From PKWO01 sp036561005 (GTDB taxonomy: Bacteria; Pseudomonadota; Gammaproteobacteria; Burkholderiales; Burkholderiaceae_D), in contig DATBQE010000172.1 of NCBI GenBank assembly GCA_036561005.1, positions 6,252-70,251 of the forward strand: a DNA stretch of 64,000 bases, written 5' to 3'. The position numbers were made by a program, and so were the translations under genes. The first letter of the stretch is position 1. Every line of letters begins with the position of its first letter. The notes beneath the pieces are model-generated. The model searched no databases, was not told the DNA's origin, and saw nothing but the letters and a program-made list of their open reading frames with translations. Below are positions 1-9,642 of this stretch, one piece after another.

Positions 1-344
1 GTCATAACTGCCTGCGCTTCATACTCGGCGACACGCTGCACGATCGCTGGCGCTTCCGGCGTGGCGAAGAAGAGATCATCGTCCGCGTTGAGGGAGACCG
101 CAGCACCGGCGATGCCGAGCTCGTCAGGCGCTGGGCCGTGGCCGGGGTCGGTATCGCCTATAAATCGCGCATCGATGTCTTGCATGATTTGCGCGCCGGC
201 AGATTGCAGGCAATGCTGGCCGAATATCAAGGCGAAGCGACGCCGCTCTATCTGGTGTGCCCGCATCGGCAGATGCTTTCGCCAGCCGTTACGAAGCTGC
301 GGGAAATGCTGGTCGAAAGGTTTCGCGAATTGAGCGACAATTAG
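1..344 (+). CDS. LysR-family transcriptional regulator, C-terminal part
   Basis: Only the last ~114 codons are inside the window; the frame is open from base 3, so the gene begins upstream. The visible part matches the end of a LysR effector-binding domain: a strand near EEIIVRVEG, then VAGVGIAYKS, a helix DVLHDLRAGRLQAML and the terminal LREMLVERFREL helix that closes this fold. LysR proteins are cytoplasmic DNA-binding regulators that sense a small ligand through this domain. The DNA-binding part is not seen, so neither target nor ligand can be given. The next gene starts 71 bases downstream on the same strand and could be independent. Confidence 0.8.
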   Translation, partial: HNCLRFILGDTLHDRWRFRRGEEEIIVRVEGDRSTGDAELVRRWAVAGVGIAYKSRIDVLHDLRAGRLQAMLAEYQGEATPLYLVCPHRQMLSPAVTKLREMLVERFRELSDN

Positions 345-415
345 AGAATCACCGATCTGACGCAGCGAAAACCACTACGATCGCCCGATAGAATTTCCAT
401 AAGGATTCCCCGCCG

Positions 416-1276
416 ATGCAACAAATCCGAAAGTGCCTTGCTCAATTTTGCGCCATCTTGCTGATTGCAATTTGCGGCCACGCCCATGCTGCGTCGAGCG
501 CCGACAAGCCCTCCACTGCGCAGCCCGAAGTCTCCCTGTTGAACGAGCAATTGACGATTCCAGAATTGAACCGCAAACGCCAGATTCGCCTGTACCTCCC
601 GCCTGGCTATGCCAATTCGGACAAGCGCTACCCGGTGTTGTACATGCACGACGGGCAAAACCTGTTTGACGATGCCACCGCTTTTGCCGGGGAATGGCAT
701 GTCGACGAGACCTTGAATGCCCTGGCCCGTTCCGGGAAGCTGGAGTTGATCGTGGTCGGCATCGACAACGGCGGAGAAAAACGCATGACCGAACTCAACC
801 CCTGGAGCAACCTGCGCTTCGGCGCGGCGGAAGGCAAACAATACATGGACTTTGTCGTGAAGGTGCTCAAGCCGCTGATAGACAAGCGTTACCGCACCAG
901 GCCAGACCGCGCCAACACGGCCATCATGGGCAGCTCGATGGGCGGCTTGATATCGCACTACGCCCTCATCGACTACCCGGACGTATTCAGCAAAGCCGGC
1001 ATCTTTTCACCCGCATACTGGACTGCCGCACCTTCATTCGATTACTTCGCCGTCAACCAGCCTGCGAAAGATGCGCGCCTCTATTTCCTGTCCGGAGGCG
1101 ACGAAGGCGGCAGCATGGTGCCGGACGCTAAGAGGGTGTTTGCGTCCATATCAAATGCAGGCAAACCGAATCCCAATGCAACGCTGAAAATTGTTCCGGG
1201 AGCAAAGCATAGCGAAGGGTTCTGGAGTGGAGAATTTGAGCAGGCAGTGTTGTGGTTGTTTGCTCCGGGCCATTAA
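416..1276 (+). CDS. Secreted alpha/beta-hydrolase, putative esterase (PF00756 type)
   Basis: A 286-residue protein with a clear signal peptide (hydrophobic stretch about residues 8-25 ending AHA), so it acts in the periplasm or outside the cell. The body is of the 'putative esterase' family, which includes esterase D, feruloyl esterases and siderophore esterases. Visible landmarks are LYMHDGQNLFD, the nucleophile elbow GSSMGG with Ser near residue 173, and a late HSEGFW that likely supplies the catalytic His. Substrate cannot be told from sequence. It stands alone between a LysR gene and a convergent HD-GYP gene. The start is the first ATG before the signal peptide. Confidence 0.82.
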   Translation: MQQIRKCLAQFCAILLIAICGHAHAASSADKPSTAQPEVSLLNEQLTIPELNRKRQIRLYLPPGYANSDKRYPVLYMHDGQNLFDDATAFAGEWHVDETLNALARSGKLELIVVGIDNGGEKRMTELNPWSNLRFGAAEGKQYMDFVVKVLKPLIDKRYRTRPDRANTAIMGSSMGGLISHYALIDYPDVFSKAGIFSPAYWTAAPSFDYFAVNQPAKDARLYFLSGGDEGGSMVPDAKRVFASISNAGKPNPNATLKIVPGAKHSEGFWSGEFEQAVLWLFAPGH

Positions 1277-1493
1277 TTTCAGCTGAAGTCTTGTCATGCG
1301 TTTTTTCGACAGCATTTCCTTCTCGATAATTTAACATCAGACTGGCTGCATTCGCCTTTCACTTTCTTTTTTGCTTGCCTCGGGCTGCTCATCACGAGAG
1401 CACGTCAAGACACATGCGGCATGCGCCACGCCCGGCATTTGAAACAATGCCCGCCTGGTTTTTGGGAGGCGACCAGGTACACCAGTTTGTGTT

Positions 1494-2672
1494 TCAGGCG
1501 GCCGGCGCTGCCGGCGGCGACTCTGCGACGCCGAGATCGGCATATATTCTCTGTATTTCGAGGCGCTCCTCGCGAGCCGCAATCAGGGCAGCGGTACAAG
1601 TCGCATCGAGCCGTCCCAGTTCGACTTCATGGTTCAGCTCAGCAATGGCCTCTTCCTCGCTCCACGCCAATTTGTAGGGCCGGCGATTTGTCAGAGCATC
1701 GTAGACGTCGGCAATCGCTATGATGCGGCCCTCAATCGGAATTTCATTAAAGGTCAGACCTTGGGGGTATCCCGATCCATCGCCACGTTCATGATGGCAG
1801 GCCACGACGTTGTGCATGACCCTTGCTGCGGTACTGTTATCCAAACTCAGGTCGGTGACGATCTTGTCGACAATGCTGACACCGATTTCGACATGGCGCC
1901 GCATCACCAGCCATTCCTGCTGATCGAGTTTTCCAGGCTTGAGCAACACGTCGTCGGGAATGCCGACTTTACCGATATCATGCAACGGCGCAAACAGAAA
2001 CAGGTATTCGATGAATTCGTCACTCAACCCAAACCTGTCTGCCACGGCGCGCGCCATGAGTCGGGAATAATGGGCCATGCGTTCGAGGTGCTGCCCGGTT
2101 TCGAGATCCCTGATTCTGGCCAAACCGCTGGCGACATTGACGACGCTGATCAAGCCATGCACTGCCTTCATTTGCATCAAGAAAAGCTGGGCAATCAGGT
2201 CGGCGAAAATTTCCAGGAATTGCGCCGATTCTACGCTGAACGCGTCCGCATACTTCGAATCAAAAAATAGGAATGCCGTTAGTGTGTCGCCATGATAAAT
2301 CGGCACTGTGAAGCTGGACCGATAACCTCTTTCATTGAGCCATTGGGTATGTTTGCTGGCGGCGGGGAACATCCGTGCCATATCGCCGACGATACGACTT
2401 TGATGAGTTTTTGCAAGGTGTGCGAGAGACGGCACGTCGATCAAATGCGCTTCGTGGCGCTGCAGCGGATAATTATCCTGGTTGCTGCTGACGAAAGTCT
2501 TGAGCAAATCGGCGGTCGCGTCATATAACGCAATCGCGATCCGATCGATAAACGGGTAGCGGTCCCTGATGACTGCATGGATCGTTGCGAGTCGCTCCGA
2601 CAAGTTGTCAGCCGGCACGCACGTGCCAGTTGACAAGGTGTGGAACCGAAGACTGTTCAAAGTTACCTCCAT
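1494..2672 (-). CDS. GAF-like sensor with HD-GYP cyclic-di-GMP phosphodiesterase domain
   Basis: About 392 residues. The N-terminal half resembles a GAF sensor domain (SFTVPIYHGDTLTAFLFFDS). The C-terminal half is an HD-GYP domain with intact signatures: HDIGKVGIPDDVLLKPGKL near residue 230, HHERGDGSGYPQGL near 291, then IAIADVYDALTNRRPYK. HD-GYP enzymes hydrolyse c-di-GMP to GMP or pGpG using a metal centre held by these His/Asp residues, and nothing key is missing here. No membrane segment is seen, so it is probably cytosolic. I take the ATG at 2672; the frame extends to a GTG at 2699, which lacks support. The gene is divergent from the AmmeMemoRadiSam operon. Confidence 0.9.
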   Translation of the reverse strand: MEVTLNSLRFHTLSTGTCVPADNLSERLATIHAVIRDRYPFIDRIAIALYDATADLLKTFVSSNQDNYPLQRHEAHLIDVPSLAHLAKTHQSRIVGDMARMFPAASKHTQWLNERGYRSSFTVPIYHGDTLTAFLFFDSKYADAFSVESAQFLEIFADLIAQLFLMQMKAVHGLISVVNVASGLARIRDLETGQHLERMAHYSRLMARAVADRFGLSDEFIEYLFLFAPLHDIGKVGIPDDVLLKPGKLDQQEWLVMRRHVEIGVSIVDKIVTDLSLDNSTAARVMHNVVACHHERGDGSGYPQGLTFNEIPIEGRIIAIADVYDALTNRRPYKLAWSEEEAIAELNHEVELGRLDATCTAALIAAREERLEIQRIYADLGVAESPPAAPAA

Positions 2673-2984
2673 TGATTGCCGCCGAAAAAGGATCGTCACG
2701 ATGTTGCGGCCATCTCATGAATATATCTGGCCTCCGGTCAATATAGGCTCATTCGCGGATACCAAAAACATTCGTCACATCAACAATGCATCTTTTTTGA
2801 TCTGCATCAACTTCAAGGCGCAAGATGCTTGCGAAGCCAACCAAAAATTGGGCGCAAGCTATGGAGAATATGAGTACATAAACACCTGGACTTGAAGCAG
2901 GCGCAGGAATGACAAACGGATGCCTCTTGAATTCCCTGCCGATAAGGCGCATCTTGGTAAATATACCCGAATAGGGAGTTCCAA
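2673..2984. other. Divergent intergenic region
   Basis: A 312-bp stretch between the HD-GYP gene (minus) and the MEMO1-like gene (plus). It must hold promoters for both directions. Short ORFs here have no protein-like composition and I do not call a gene. An AGGGAG-like ribosome site lies about 8 bases before the ATG at 2985. Confidence 0.5.
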
Positions 2985-3797
2985 ATGCAATCCATCCGCC
3001 CTGCAGCCGTTGCAGGCATGTTCTACCCGGGCAACGCAGCAGAATTGGCGCACGACGTGGACGGCATGTTGTCTGCCGCCTGCGCAGGCGCGCCAAACTT
3101 TGTCCCCAAGGCCTTGATCGTGCCGCATGCCGGCTATGTCTACTCCGGCTCGATTGCCGCCAGCGCCTACTGCCTGCTCAAGCCAATTGCCCACCGAATC
3201 GGCCGTGTGGTGCTGCTCGGACCCACACACCGCGTGGCGGTGCGCGGGTTGGCGCTGCCCGGCGTGACGACTTTTGCCACGCCATTGGGGTCAGTGGCGA
3301 TTGATGAAGCGGCGGTGCGTCAAATCGCAGGCTTGCCGCAAGTTACAGTCAATGCGCAGGTGCATGCAGACGAGCATTCTCTGGAAGTGCATTTGCCGTT
3401 TTTGCAGCGCTTGTTGCCCCAATTCACCCTGTTGCCACTGGCAGTTGGCATGGCCAATGCAGAACAGGTAGCGGAAGTCCTGGAAATCTTGTGGGGTGGA
3501 AATGAAACGCTGATCGTTATCAGTTCCGACCTCTCGCATTTCCTGCCCTATGGCGCAGCCATGGAAGTTGACGGCGAGACTGCGAAGGCCATACTCGCCC
3601 TGCGCCAAACTGTGACGCATGAGCAAGCCTGCGGCGGCACACCAGTCAATGGCCTGATCCTGGCAGCACGCCGGCATCATCTGACCCCGCACCTGCTGGA
3701 CTTGCGCAACTCGGGCGATACAGCCGGCGACAAGGCGCGCGTGGTCGGCTACGGCGCCTTCGCGTTCACCGAGGACACCGTTCATGAACGAGTCTGA
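2985..3797 (+). CDS. AmmeMemoRadiSam system protein B (MEMO1 family)
   Basis: A 270-residue MEMO1-family protein, the usual length. This fold is related to class III extradiol dioxygenases, but activity in bacteria is unproven. Residues matching the metal site studied in human MEMO1 are kept: His48 in PHAGYVYSG, His82 in LGPTHR, the DEHSLEVHLPFLQ block, SSDLSHFLPY and Cys216 in ACGGTPVNG. It is the first gene of a three-gene run; its end overlaps the AMMECR1-like gene by 14 bases, so the two are probably translationally coupled. The conserved neighbourhood, rather than any known reaction, defines the name. Confidence 0.93.
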   Translation: MQSIRPAAVAGMFYPGNAAELAHDVDGMLSAACAGAPNFVPKALIVPHAGYVYSGSIAASAYCLLKPIAHRIGRVVLLGPTHRVAVRGLALPGVTTFATPLGSVAIDEAAVRQIAGLPQVTVNAQVHADEHSLEVHLPFLQRLLPQFTLLPLAVGMANAEQVAEVLEILWGGNETLIVISSDLSHFLPYGAAMEVDGETAKAILALRQTVTHEQACGGTPVNGLILAARRHHLTPHLLDLRNSGDTAGDKARVVGYGAFAFTEDTVHERV

Positions 3798-4353
3798 GCG
3801 CGGGTTGGTGCTTCTGATGCTGGCGCGCGGCGCCATTGCCGAACAATTCGGCGCGACGCTTACTGCCGCGGTGTCCGCGCCGCATGAAGCGTGGCTCGAC
3901 GCGCCGGGTGCCACTTTCGTAACACTGATGCGGCACGGCCAGTTGCGTGGCTGCGTCGGCAGCGTGCATGCACATCGGCCACTGTTGGAAGACGTGCGGA
4001 CCAATGCCGTAGGCGCGGCGTTTCGCGACTCCCGTTTCGCGCCGCTGCGGGAAGCTGAATTTCCCGATACGCTGGTTGAAGTGTCACTACTCTCACCGGC
4101 GCAGTCTCTGCTGTTCAACAGTGAAAAAGCTGCTACGGCTCAACTGCGCCCCGGTATGGATGGCGTGATATTCGAATACGGGCACCAGCGCAGCACGTTT
4201 CTGCCGCAGGTATGGGAAACGCTGCCCGACGCCACCTTGTTCATGGAGCAGCTCAAACTCAAGGCCGGCTTGCCCGCAGATTTCTGGTCGCCGGAGGTGA
4301 AGCTCTCGGTCTATACCGTGCAGAAATGGAAAGAGGGCGACGCAGGATCATGA
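3784..4353 (+). CDS. AmmeMemoRadiSam system protein A (AMMECR1 family)
   Basis: A 189-residue AMMECR1-domain protein. The hallmark LRGCVGS motif is at about residues 54-60, followed by the usual VRTNAVGAAFRDSRF and LVEVSLLSPAQ segments and a C-terminal FLPQVWETLPD helix. The family is found in archaea, bacteria and eukaryotes and has no established biochemical function. The ATG lies inside the end of the MEMO1-like gene (14-base overlap), and the radical SAM gene starts 20 bases after its stop. The three are almost certainly one transcript. Confidence 0.93.
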   Translation: MNESERGLVLLMLARGAIAEQFGATLTAAVSAPHEAWLDAPGATFVTLMRHGQLRGCVGSVHAHRPLLEDVRTNAVGAAFRDSRFAPLREAEFPDTLVEVSLLSPAQSLLFNSEKAATAQLRPGMDGVIFEYGHQRSTFLPQVWETLPDATLFMEQLKLKAGLPADFWSPEVKLSVYTVQKWKEGDAGS

Positions 4354-4373
4354 ACAGGTTTCAGGAGTAAAGC

Positions 4374-5468
4374 ATGGACGAAGCAATCCAAATAGACGAA
4401 CGTCACCCCGCGAAATTCTGGCACACGCTCGACGATGGCCGCATCCAGTGCGACCTGTGCCCACGCGACTGCAAGCTGCATGAAGGCCAGCGCGGTTCCT
4501 GTTTCGTGCGCGGCATGGTCGATGGCAAGATGGTGCTCACTACCTATGGCCGCAGTTCAGGCTTTTGCATCGATCCGATAGAGAAGAAGCCGCTCAATCA
4601 TTTCTACCCCGGATCGAGCGTGTTCTCATTCGGCACGGCGGGCTGCAACCTGACCTGCAAATTCTGCCAGAACTGGGATATATCCAAGTCGCGCAGCATG
4701 GACCGGCTGATGAGCGACGCGTCGCCCGCCGCCATCGCGCAGGCTGCCAGGGAGCATGGCAGTCTCAGCGTGGCCTTTACCTACAATGACCCGGTGATCT
4801 TCCATGAATACGCGCTCGATACGGCCGACGCCTGCCATGCGCTGGGGATCAAAACGGTGGCGGTGACCGCAGGTTATGTGCACGCGGCGCCGCGCAGGGA
4901 GTTATTCGCCAAGATGGACGCCGCCAATATCGATCTCAAAGGATTCACCGAACACTTCTACCATAAGATCACCAGCGCGCACTTGCAACCCGTGCTCGAC
5001 ACACTGGTCTATGTGCATCATGAAACCGCTTGCTGGCTGGAAATCACCACGCTGCTGATACCCGGCTTGAACGATTCCAACGACGAGATCGGCCAGTTAT
5101 CGGCCTGGATCGCCGGGGAGTTGGGGCCGGACGTGCCGCTCCACTTCAGTGCCTTCCATCCGGACTGGAAGATGCCGGACGTACCGCCTACGCCGCCGGC
5201 CACGCTCACACGCGCGAGGAAGATTGCACAGGACGCGGGCCTGCATTATGTCTATACCGGCAATGTGCACGATACTGCCGGTGGTACCACCCACTGCCCG
5301 TATTGCCGGCACGCAGTCATCGTGCGCGACTGGTACGACATCCGGCACTACGACTTGACGCCTCAAGGCGTTTGCCCGCAATGCGGCGGCAGCATCGCGG
5401 GCTGCTTCGGCGTCTACAACAAGCCATTTGGAACGAGGCGCATCCCGATCAGTGTCACAGGTTTCTAA
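4374..5468 (+). CDS. AmmeMemoRadiSam system radical SAM enzyme
   Basis: A 364-residue radical SAM enzyme. The 4Fe-4S/SAM motif CNLTCKFC uses Cys91, Cys95 and Cys98. There is an N-terminal Cys cluster (Cys26, Cys29, Cys33, Cys43) and a C-terminal zinc- or rubredoxin-like knuckle, CPYC at 308-311 and CPQC at 334-337, so extra metal binding is likely. Related to the PflA-like activase branch by layout (KKPLNHFYPGS, then VTAGYVH). A GGAG-type ribosome site precedes the ATG. As third gene of the MEMO1/AMMECR1 run it presumably modifies or activates a partner, but the substrate is unknown. Confidence 0.94.
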   Translation: MDEAIQIDERHPAKFWHTLDDGRIQCDLCPRDCKLHEGQRGSCFVRGMVDGKMVLTTYGRSSGFCIDPIEKKPLNHFYPGSSVFSFGTAGCNLTCKFCQNWDISKSRSMDRLMSDASPAAIAQAAREHGSLSVAFTYNDPVIFHEYALDTADACHALGIKTVAVTAGYVHAAPRRELFAKMDAANIDLKGFTEHFYHKITSAHLQPVLDTLVYVHHETACWLEITTLLIPGLNDSNDEIGQLSAWIAGELGPDVPLHFSAFHPDWKMPDVPPTPPATLTRARKIAQDAGLHYVYTGNVHDTAGGTTHCPYCRHAVIVRDWYDIRHYDLTPQGVCPQCGGSIAGCFGVYNKPFGTRRIPISVTGF

Positions 5469-5649
5469 TGCCGTGTTGGTTGATCTCTCGGCTACCCCAG
5501 CTGCATCATTCGACACCCAGTTCCGCGGCCGGTAGCAGCACAGGGGCACCTGCTCGGTGCTTCTCGTGAGACTATGTTGGTTTGCGTTCGGCGTGCAGTA
5601 CTTTCTGGCGCTCATAGGCATAGAAAAAACCAGCCAAAGTGAAAATTTG

Positions 5650-6192
5650 ATGCCAGGTACTCCCCTCTACCAAACCATCCTCGGCAAGGATTGGGGCACC
5701 CTGCCGGCTCCCATCAAAGCCATGCATAGCTGCGAAGAGCAGCTGGAAGCAAAAGGCTTCGCCGTCATCGAGCGCGGCAGTGGATTGCTGCCTTGGCTTA
5801 CCGCAAAAATTTTCGGATTCCCCGCTGCGGGCACGAACGTTCCGGTCGGCGTCACCTTCCGCAACGAACGCGGCGGAGAGCTTTGGACAAGGAAATTCGG
5901 CAACAAGTCCTTTTCGAGTTTCCAATCGCAAGGCATGGGAAGCTCGAAGGGTTTGCTTTGTGAGCGATTCGGACCACTCGTTTTTGGCCTGGCCCTGTTC
6001 CTGCGGGAAGGCCGCCTGAATCTCGAAGTCCGGCGCTGGCGTTTCTTCGGATTGCCCTTGCCGCTCGTTCTCGCTCCGAGCGGCGACTCCTACGAGCATG
6101 TGGAAGATGGAAAATTCTGTTTCCATGTCGAAATCAGACACCCGCTGGTCGGTTTGATCGTGCGTTATCGCGGCTGGCTGCTTATTTGCTAG
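5650..6192 (+). CDS. DUF4166-like protein
   Basis: About 180 residues, resembling DUF4166 proteins: GTPLYQTILGKDWGTLP at the start, then FGFPAAGTNVPVGVTF, GELWTRKFGNKSFSSFQS and a closing SYEHVEDGKFCFHVEIRHP. The family is often found fused to or beside saccharopine dehydrogenase- or epimerase-like proteins and has no assigned reaction. No signal peptide is seen. I chose the ATG at 5650 because family similarity begins there; an in-frame ATG at 5557 would add 31 hydrophobic, non-family residues. It follows the radical SAM gene by 181 bases and may be a separate unit. Confidence 0.7.
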   Translation: MPGTPLYQTILGKDWGTLPAPIKAMHSCEEQLEAKGFAVIERGSGLLPWLTAKIFGFPAAGTNVPVGVTFRNERGGELWTRKFGNKSFSSFQSQGMGSSKGLLCERFGPLVFGLALFLREGRLNLEVRRWRFFGLPLPLVLAPSGDSYEHVEDGKFCFHVEIRHPLVGLIVRYRGWLLIC

Positions 6193-6262
6193 CTACCTGC
6201 AACGCCTTGGAGTATCGTGAGAAAATAAACAACTTGCTCAGCTGACGCGCGTCCAAAAAACC

Positions 6263-9200
6263 ATGACAAATTCCCAGCGCCTGCATCGCATCCTCGGTAG
6301 CCGTATCTTGCGCAACACCGGCATTATTCTGCTGGCTTTGTTTGTGCTCTACACCGTATTCGGCTTCTTCATCCTGCCACGCATCATACAGTCGCAGGCA
6401 AGGGAATTTGCATTGCAGAAGCTGCACCGCACGCTCAGCATCGAAAAGGTCGAGTTCAATCCCTTCACACTGCTGGCTTCGATTCATGGTTTGAAACTGA
6501 TGGAGGCGCACGACAGCGGAGAATTTGCGTCCTTTGAGTCTTTGACTGTCAAAGTATCGGCAAAGTCGATATTTCACCTTGCGCCCGTCGTGCAGGAAGT
6601 GCTGCTGAGCAAGCCCAGCGTCCATGTGATACGCCTTGATGCTCACCACTACAATTTCGACGAATTGGTCGCCGATCTTGCCGGGCCGCCCACACCGCCG
6701 AAACCGGACCAGCAACCGGTGCGTTTTTCAGTTTACAACATACAAATCGAAGGCGGCCGGTTTGAGTTCGACGACAAGCCCAAGGGCGCAGTCCATGTGG
6801 TAAGCGACTTCAAGCTCGGCGTGCCCTTCGTGTCGTCGTTTGAATCCGAAGAGGAAGTTTTTGTCGAACCTTTGCTGCACGCGAAGATTAACGGCGCCCC
6901 TTTGCACCTGGCCGGCAAGGCCAGGCCCTATGCCGAACCCAGAGAGGCAGTGTTGGACTTGGACCTGGACGATGTCGATGTAACACACTACCTCGAATAT
7001 CTCCCGTTCGAGCCGCAATTCAAAGTGCCAAGCGCACAATTGACGATGCATGTCAGCGCCAACTTCCGCCAGGCCAAGGGCCGCGCACCTGCCTTGCTGC
7101 TAAGCGGCGGCGCGGCCTTGAAATCGCTGCAATTGACCGAGATGAACGGCAAGCCGGTGTTGAGCCTGCCCTTGCTTGAGGTGAAACTGGGCAAGTCGGA
7201 CGTATTCGATCAGCAATTCAATATTGCCGGTATCACGCTCGACGGATTGACTGCCGACCTGGCGCAGGAGCGTGACGGCAGGCTTAACCTGCAGCGTCTG
7301 TTCGACGCCGGCAAGACCGCAGGCAAGACGCCCGAACAAGCCCAGGAAATCAAACCTGCGGCGCAAGGCGCACCCGCACGATCGACAAACGAAACGCCCG
7401 CCTCTCACACCACGCTGCAACTGACGATCGATCAGATCGATATAAAAAATGCCGGCTTGCATTACGTCGACGGCGGCAAGGCAATGCAGGCAGATGTGCA
7501 GAAATTCGCCCTTGGCGTGCACGGCACGAAATTCGATCTCGGCAAACGCACGGTCAGCGTTGCGGAAATCGGCTCGACGGGTGCCGACATTCTCTACGGC
7601 ATTGGCCAGCATGCCACGGCACCGATTACTGCCGCCCCCGGCGACATGAAAGCAACCGTCACCACGGAACAAAATCAGCCACCGTTTCTGTTCACGGTCG
7701 ACAAAATCGGATTGGATAATTGGACTGCCCGGGTCGACGACCGTAGCCATCAACAAGCTGTCACGACAACGCTGGGGCCGCTCAGCCTCAAGGTGCAGAA
7801 TTTTTCGACCGCGCGCGCGGCGCTCGCAGATCTGGATTTGAAAGCGGCCATCAACAAGAGCGGGCAATTGGTAATCGGCGGCAAATTCGGCCTCAGTCCC
7901 GCACATATGGATTTGACGCTCGACGCAAAGTCAGTTGATCTGCTCGGCGTGCAGCCCTACATCACCGATCAGGTCAATCTACTGCTGACGAGTGCAAATC
8001 TTACCGCCAAGGGTGGATTGAAACTTGATCGCGCCGAAGGCACGGTCAGCAATGCGTGGAACGGCGGCTTCAAGGGCAGTGTTCTGCTCGGGAACCTGGC
8101 AACGGTGGACAAGATCAGCGGCGACGAATTCCTGCGCTGGAAATCGCTCTCGCTCGACGGTGTCGATGTCAAGCTTGCACCGTTCGCTCTGGCGATCGAT
8201 CAAGTAACGTTAAGCGATTTTTTCTCGCGCATCATCATCGATCCAAAAGGACATTTCAACTTGCAGGACATCGTGCGTACCAGCCCCGACGACAAAAAGA
8301 GTCTGACGTCTGCCACGCCGACGCAAAAGGCTGCACCGACGCCGCCGCCACCAGCGCCTCCCGCCACACCGCCGCCGCCGATCAAGATCGGCAAGCTCAT
8401 CCTGCAAGGCGGCAAGGTGCGCTATACGGATAATCTGATCACGCCGCACTACACCGCAAACCTGATGGATCTCGGCGGTAAAATTGGCGGCTTGTCGTCC
8501 GACCCGGCAAGCCGGGCCAGCGTCGATCTGCATGGCACAGTCAACGACGCGCCACTGACAATCGCCGGTGCCGTGAACCCGCTGAAAGGGGACCTGTCGC
8601 TCGATATCCAGGCCAAGGTCACCGGCATGGAACTGGCGCCGCTATCGCCTTATTCGGGCCGTTACGTCGGCTACGGCATCGAGGAAGGCAAGCTCTCGTT
8701 CGAAGTCGCATACAAGGTGGAGCAACGCAAACTGACCGCACAAAATCGCCTGATCCTCGACCAATTGACCTTCGGCGCCAAGGTCGACAGCCCGCTGGCA
8801 ACGAAACTACCTGTGCAGTTTGCAGTCTCCCTGCTGCGCGACCGCAATGGCGTGATCGACGTCAACCTGCCGATCGGAGGTTCGCTCGACGATCCTGACT
8901 TCTCGGTCGGCGGCATCATCGTCAAGGTGATATTCAATGTCATTGAAAAAGCCGTCACTGCACCCTTCGCCATGCTCGGCTCGCTGTTCGGCGGTGGCGA
9001 AGAAATGTCGACCATGGCTTTCGATCCGGGGAGCTACACGATAACGCACGACAGCGAAGGCAAATTGACGTCACTGTCCAAGGCCTTGACGGAACGACCT
9101 GCCTTGAAACTGGAAATGACCGGCTGGGCCGACCCGGACAGCGACCGCCCCGCCCTCAAACGCGTGGCGCTCGACGCCAAGGTGCGCGCGCTCAAAGTGA

Positions 9201-9565
9201 AGGATCTTGCGGCGCGTAACATACCGAATGACGATCAGGTCGTCGTGACGGCGCAGGACTATCCTGCACTTTTGAAGCGCGCCTATCAGGCCGAGAAATT
9301 CACCAAGCCGCGCAACGCCATCGGCATTGCAAAGGATTTGAGCGTGCCGGAAATGGAAAAACTGATGCTGGACAATACGACCATTGCGGACGACGATCTG
9401 CTCAATCTCGGCAGCCAGCGCGCGCAAGCGGTCAAGGATTGGTTGCTGGAGAATGGCAAAATTCCGGGCGAACGGCTTTTCATCGTGGCATCCAAGTCCG
9501 GGCCGCCAACGGCAAAGGAAGGGAAGAATGTAGCACCCGGCCGTGTCGATCTCGGACTTCGTTAA
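6263..9565 (+). CDS. Large AsmA-like DUF748 envelope protein
   Basis: A 1100-residue protein anchored by one N-terminal membrane helix (about residues 18-40) with the remainder in the periplasm. It has repeated AsmA/DUF748 strands (for example LTIDQIDIKNAGLHYVDGG, IKIGKLILQGGKVRYTDN) and a Pro/Ala-rich linker near residue 690 (APTPPPPAPPATPPPP). The C-terminal part (LKLEMTGWADPDSDRPALKR and RAQAVKDWLLENGKIPGERLF) resembles the OmpA-like end seen in this family. AsmA-like proteins are proposed bridges for phospholipid transfer between inner and outer membranes; for this member that is inference. It is a single gene transcribed alone. Confidence 0.85.
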   Translation: MTNSQRLHRILGSRILRNTGIILLALFVLYTVFGFFILPRIIQSQAREFALQKLHRTLSIEKVEFNPFTLLASIHGLKLMEAHDSGEFASFESLTVKVSAKSIFHLAPVVQEVLLSKPSVHVIRLDAHHYNFDELVADLAGPPTPPKPDQQPVRFSVYNIQIEGGRFEFDDKPKGAVHVVSDFKLGVPFVSSFESEEEVFVEPLLHAKINGAPLHLAGKARPYAEPREAVLDLDLDDVDVTHYLEYLPFEPQFKVPSAQLTMHVSANFRQAKGRAPALLLSGGAALKSLQLTEMNGKPVLSLPLLEVKLGKSDVFDQQFNIAGITLDGLTADLAQERDGRLNLQRLFDAGKTAGKTPEQAQEIKPAAQGAPARSTNETPASHTTLQLTIDQIDIKNAGLHYVDGGKAMQADVQKFALGVHGTKFDLGKRTVSVAEIGSTGADILYGIGQHATAPITAAPGDMKATVTTEQNQPPFLFTVDKIGLDNWTARVDDRSHQQAVTTTLGPLSLKVQNFSTARAALADLDLKAAINKSGQLVIGGKFGLSPAHMDLTLDAKSVDLLGVQPYITDQVNLLLTSANLTAKGGLKLDRAEGTVSNAWNGGFKGSVLLGNLATVDKISGDEFLRWKSLSLDGVDVKLAPFALAIDQVTLSDFFSRIIIDPKGHFNLQDIVRTSPDDKKSLTSATPTQKAAPTPPPPAPPATPPPPIKIGKLILQGGKVRYTDNLITPHYTANLMDLGGKIGGLSSDPASRASVDLHGTVNDAPLTIAGAVNPLKGDLSLDIQAKVTGMELAPLSPYSGRYVGYGIEEGKLSFEVAYKVEQRKLTAQNRLILDQLTFGAKVDSPLATKLPVQFAVSLLRDRNGVIDVNLPIGGSLDDPDFSVGGIIVKVIFNVIEKAVTAPFAMLGSLFGGGEEMSTMAFDPGSYTITHDSEGKLTSLSKALTERPALKLEMTGWADPDSDRPALKRVALDAKVRALKVKDLAARNIPNDDQVVVTAQDYPALLKRAYQAEKFTKPRNAIGIAKDLSVPEMEKLMLDNTTIADDDLLNLGSQRAQAVKDWLLENGKIPGERLFIVASKSGPPTAKEGKNVAPGRVDLGLR

Positions 9566-9642
9566 AGCCTGGATGTAATCCAAGCGAGGTTTTGACTTAC
9601 CGATCGGAGGCGACCGCCAGAACGGCGGCCACCGCGCGGCCC

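Noticed and set aside
341..958. 205-codon minus-strand open frame across the esterase gene.
   Set aside because: Antisense to a gene with an intact signal peptide and nucleophile motif; no family match seen.
7100..7906. 268-codon minus-strand open frame inside the DUF748 gene.
   Set aside because: A shadow of a strongly supported plus-strand gene in GC-rich DNA; no recognisable domain.
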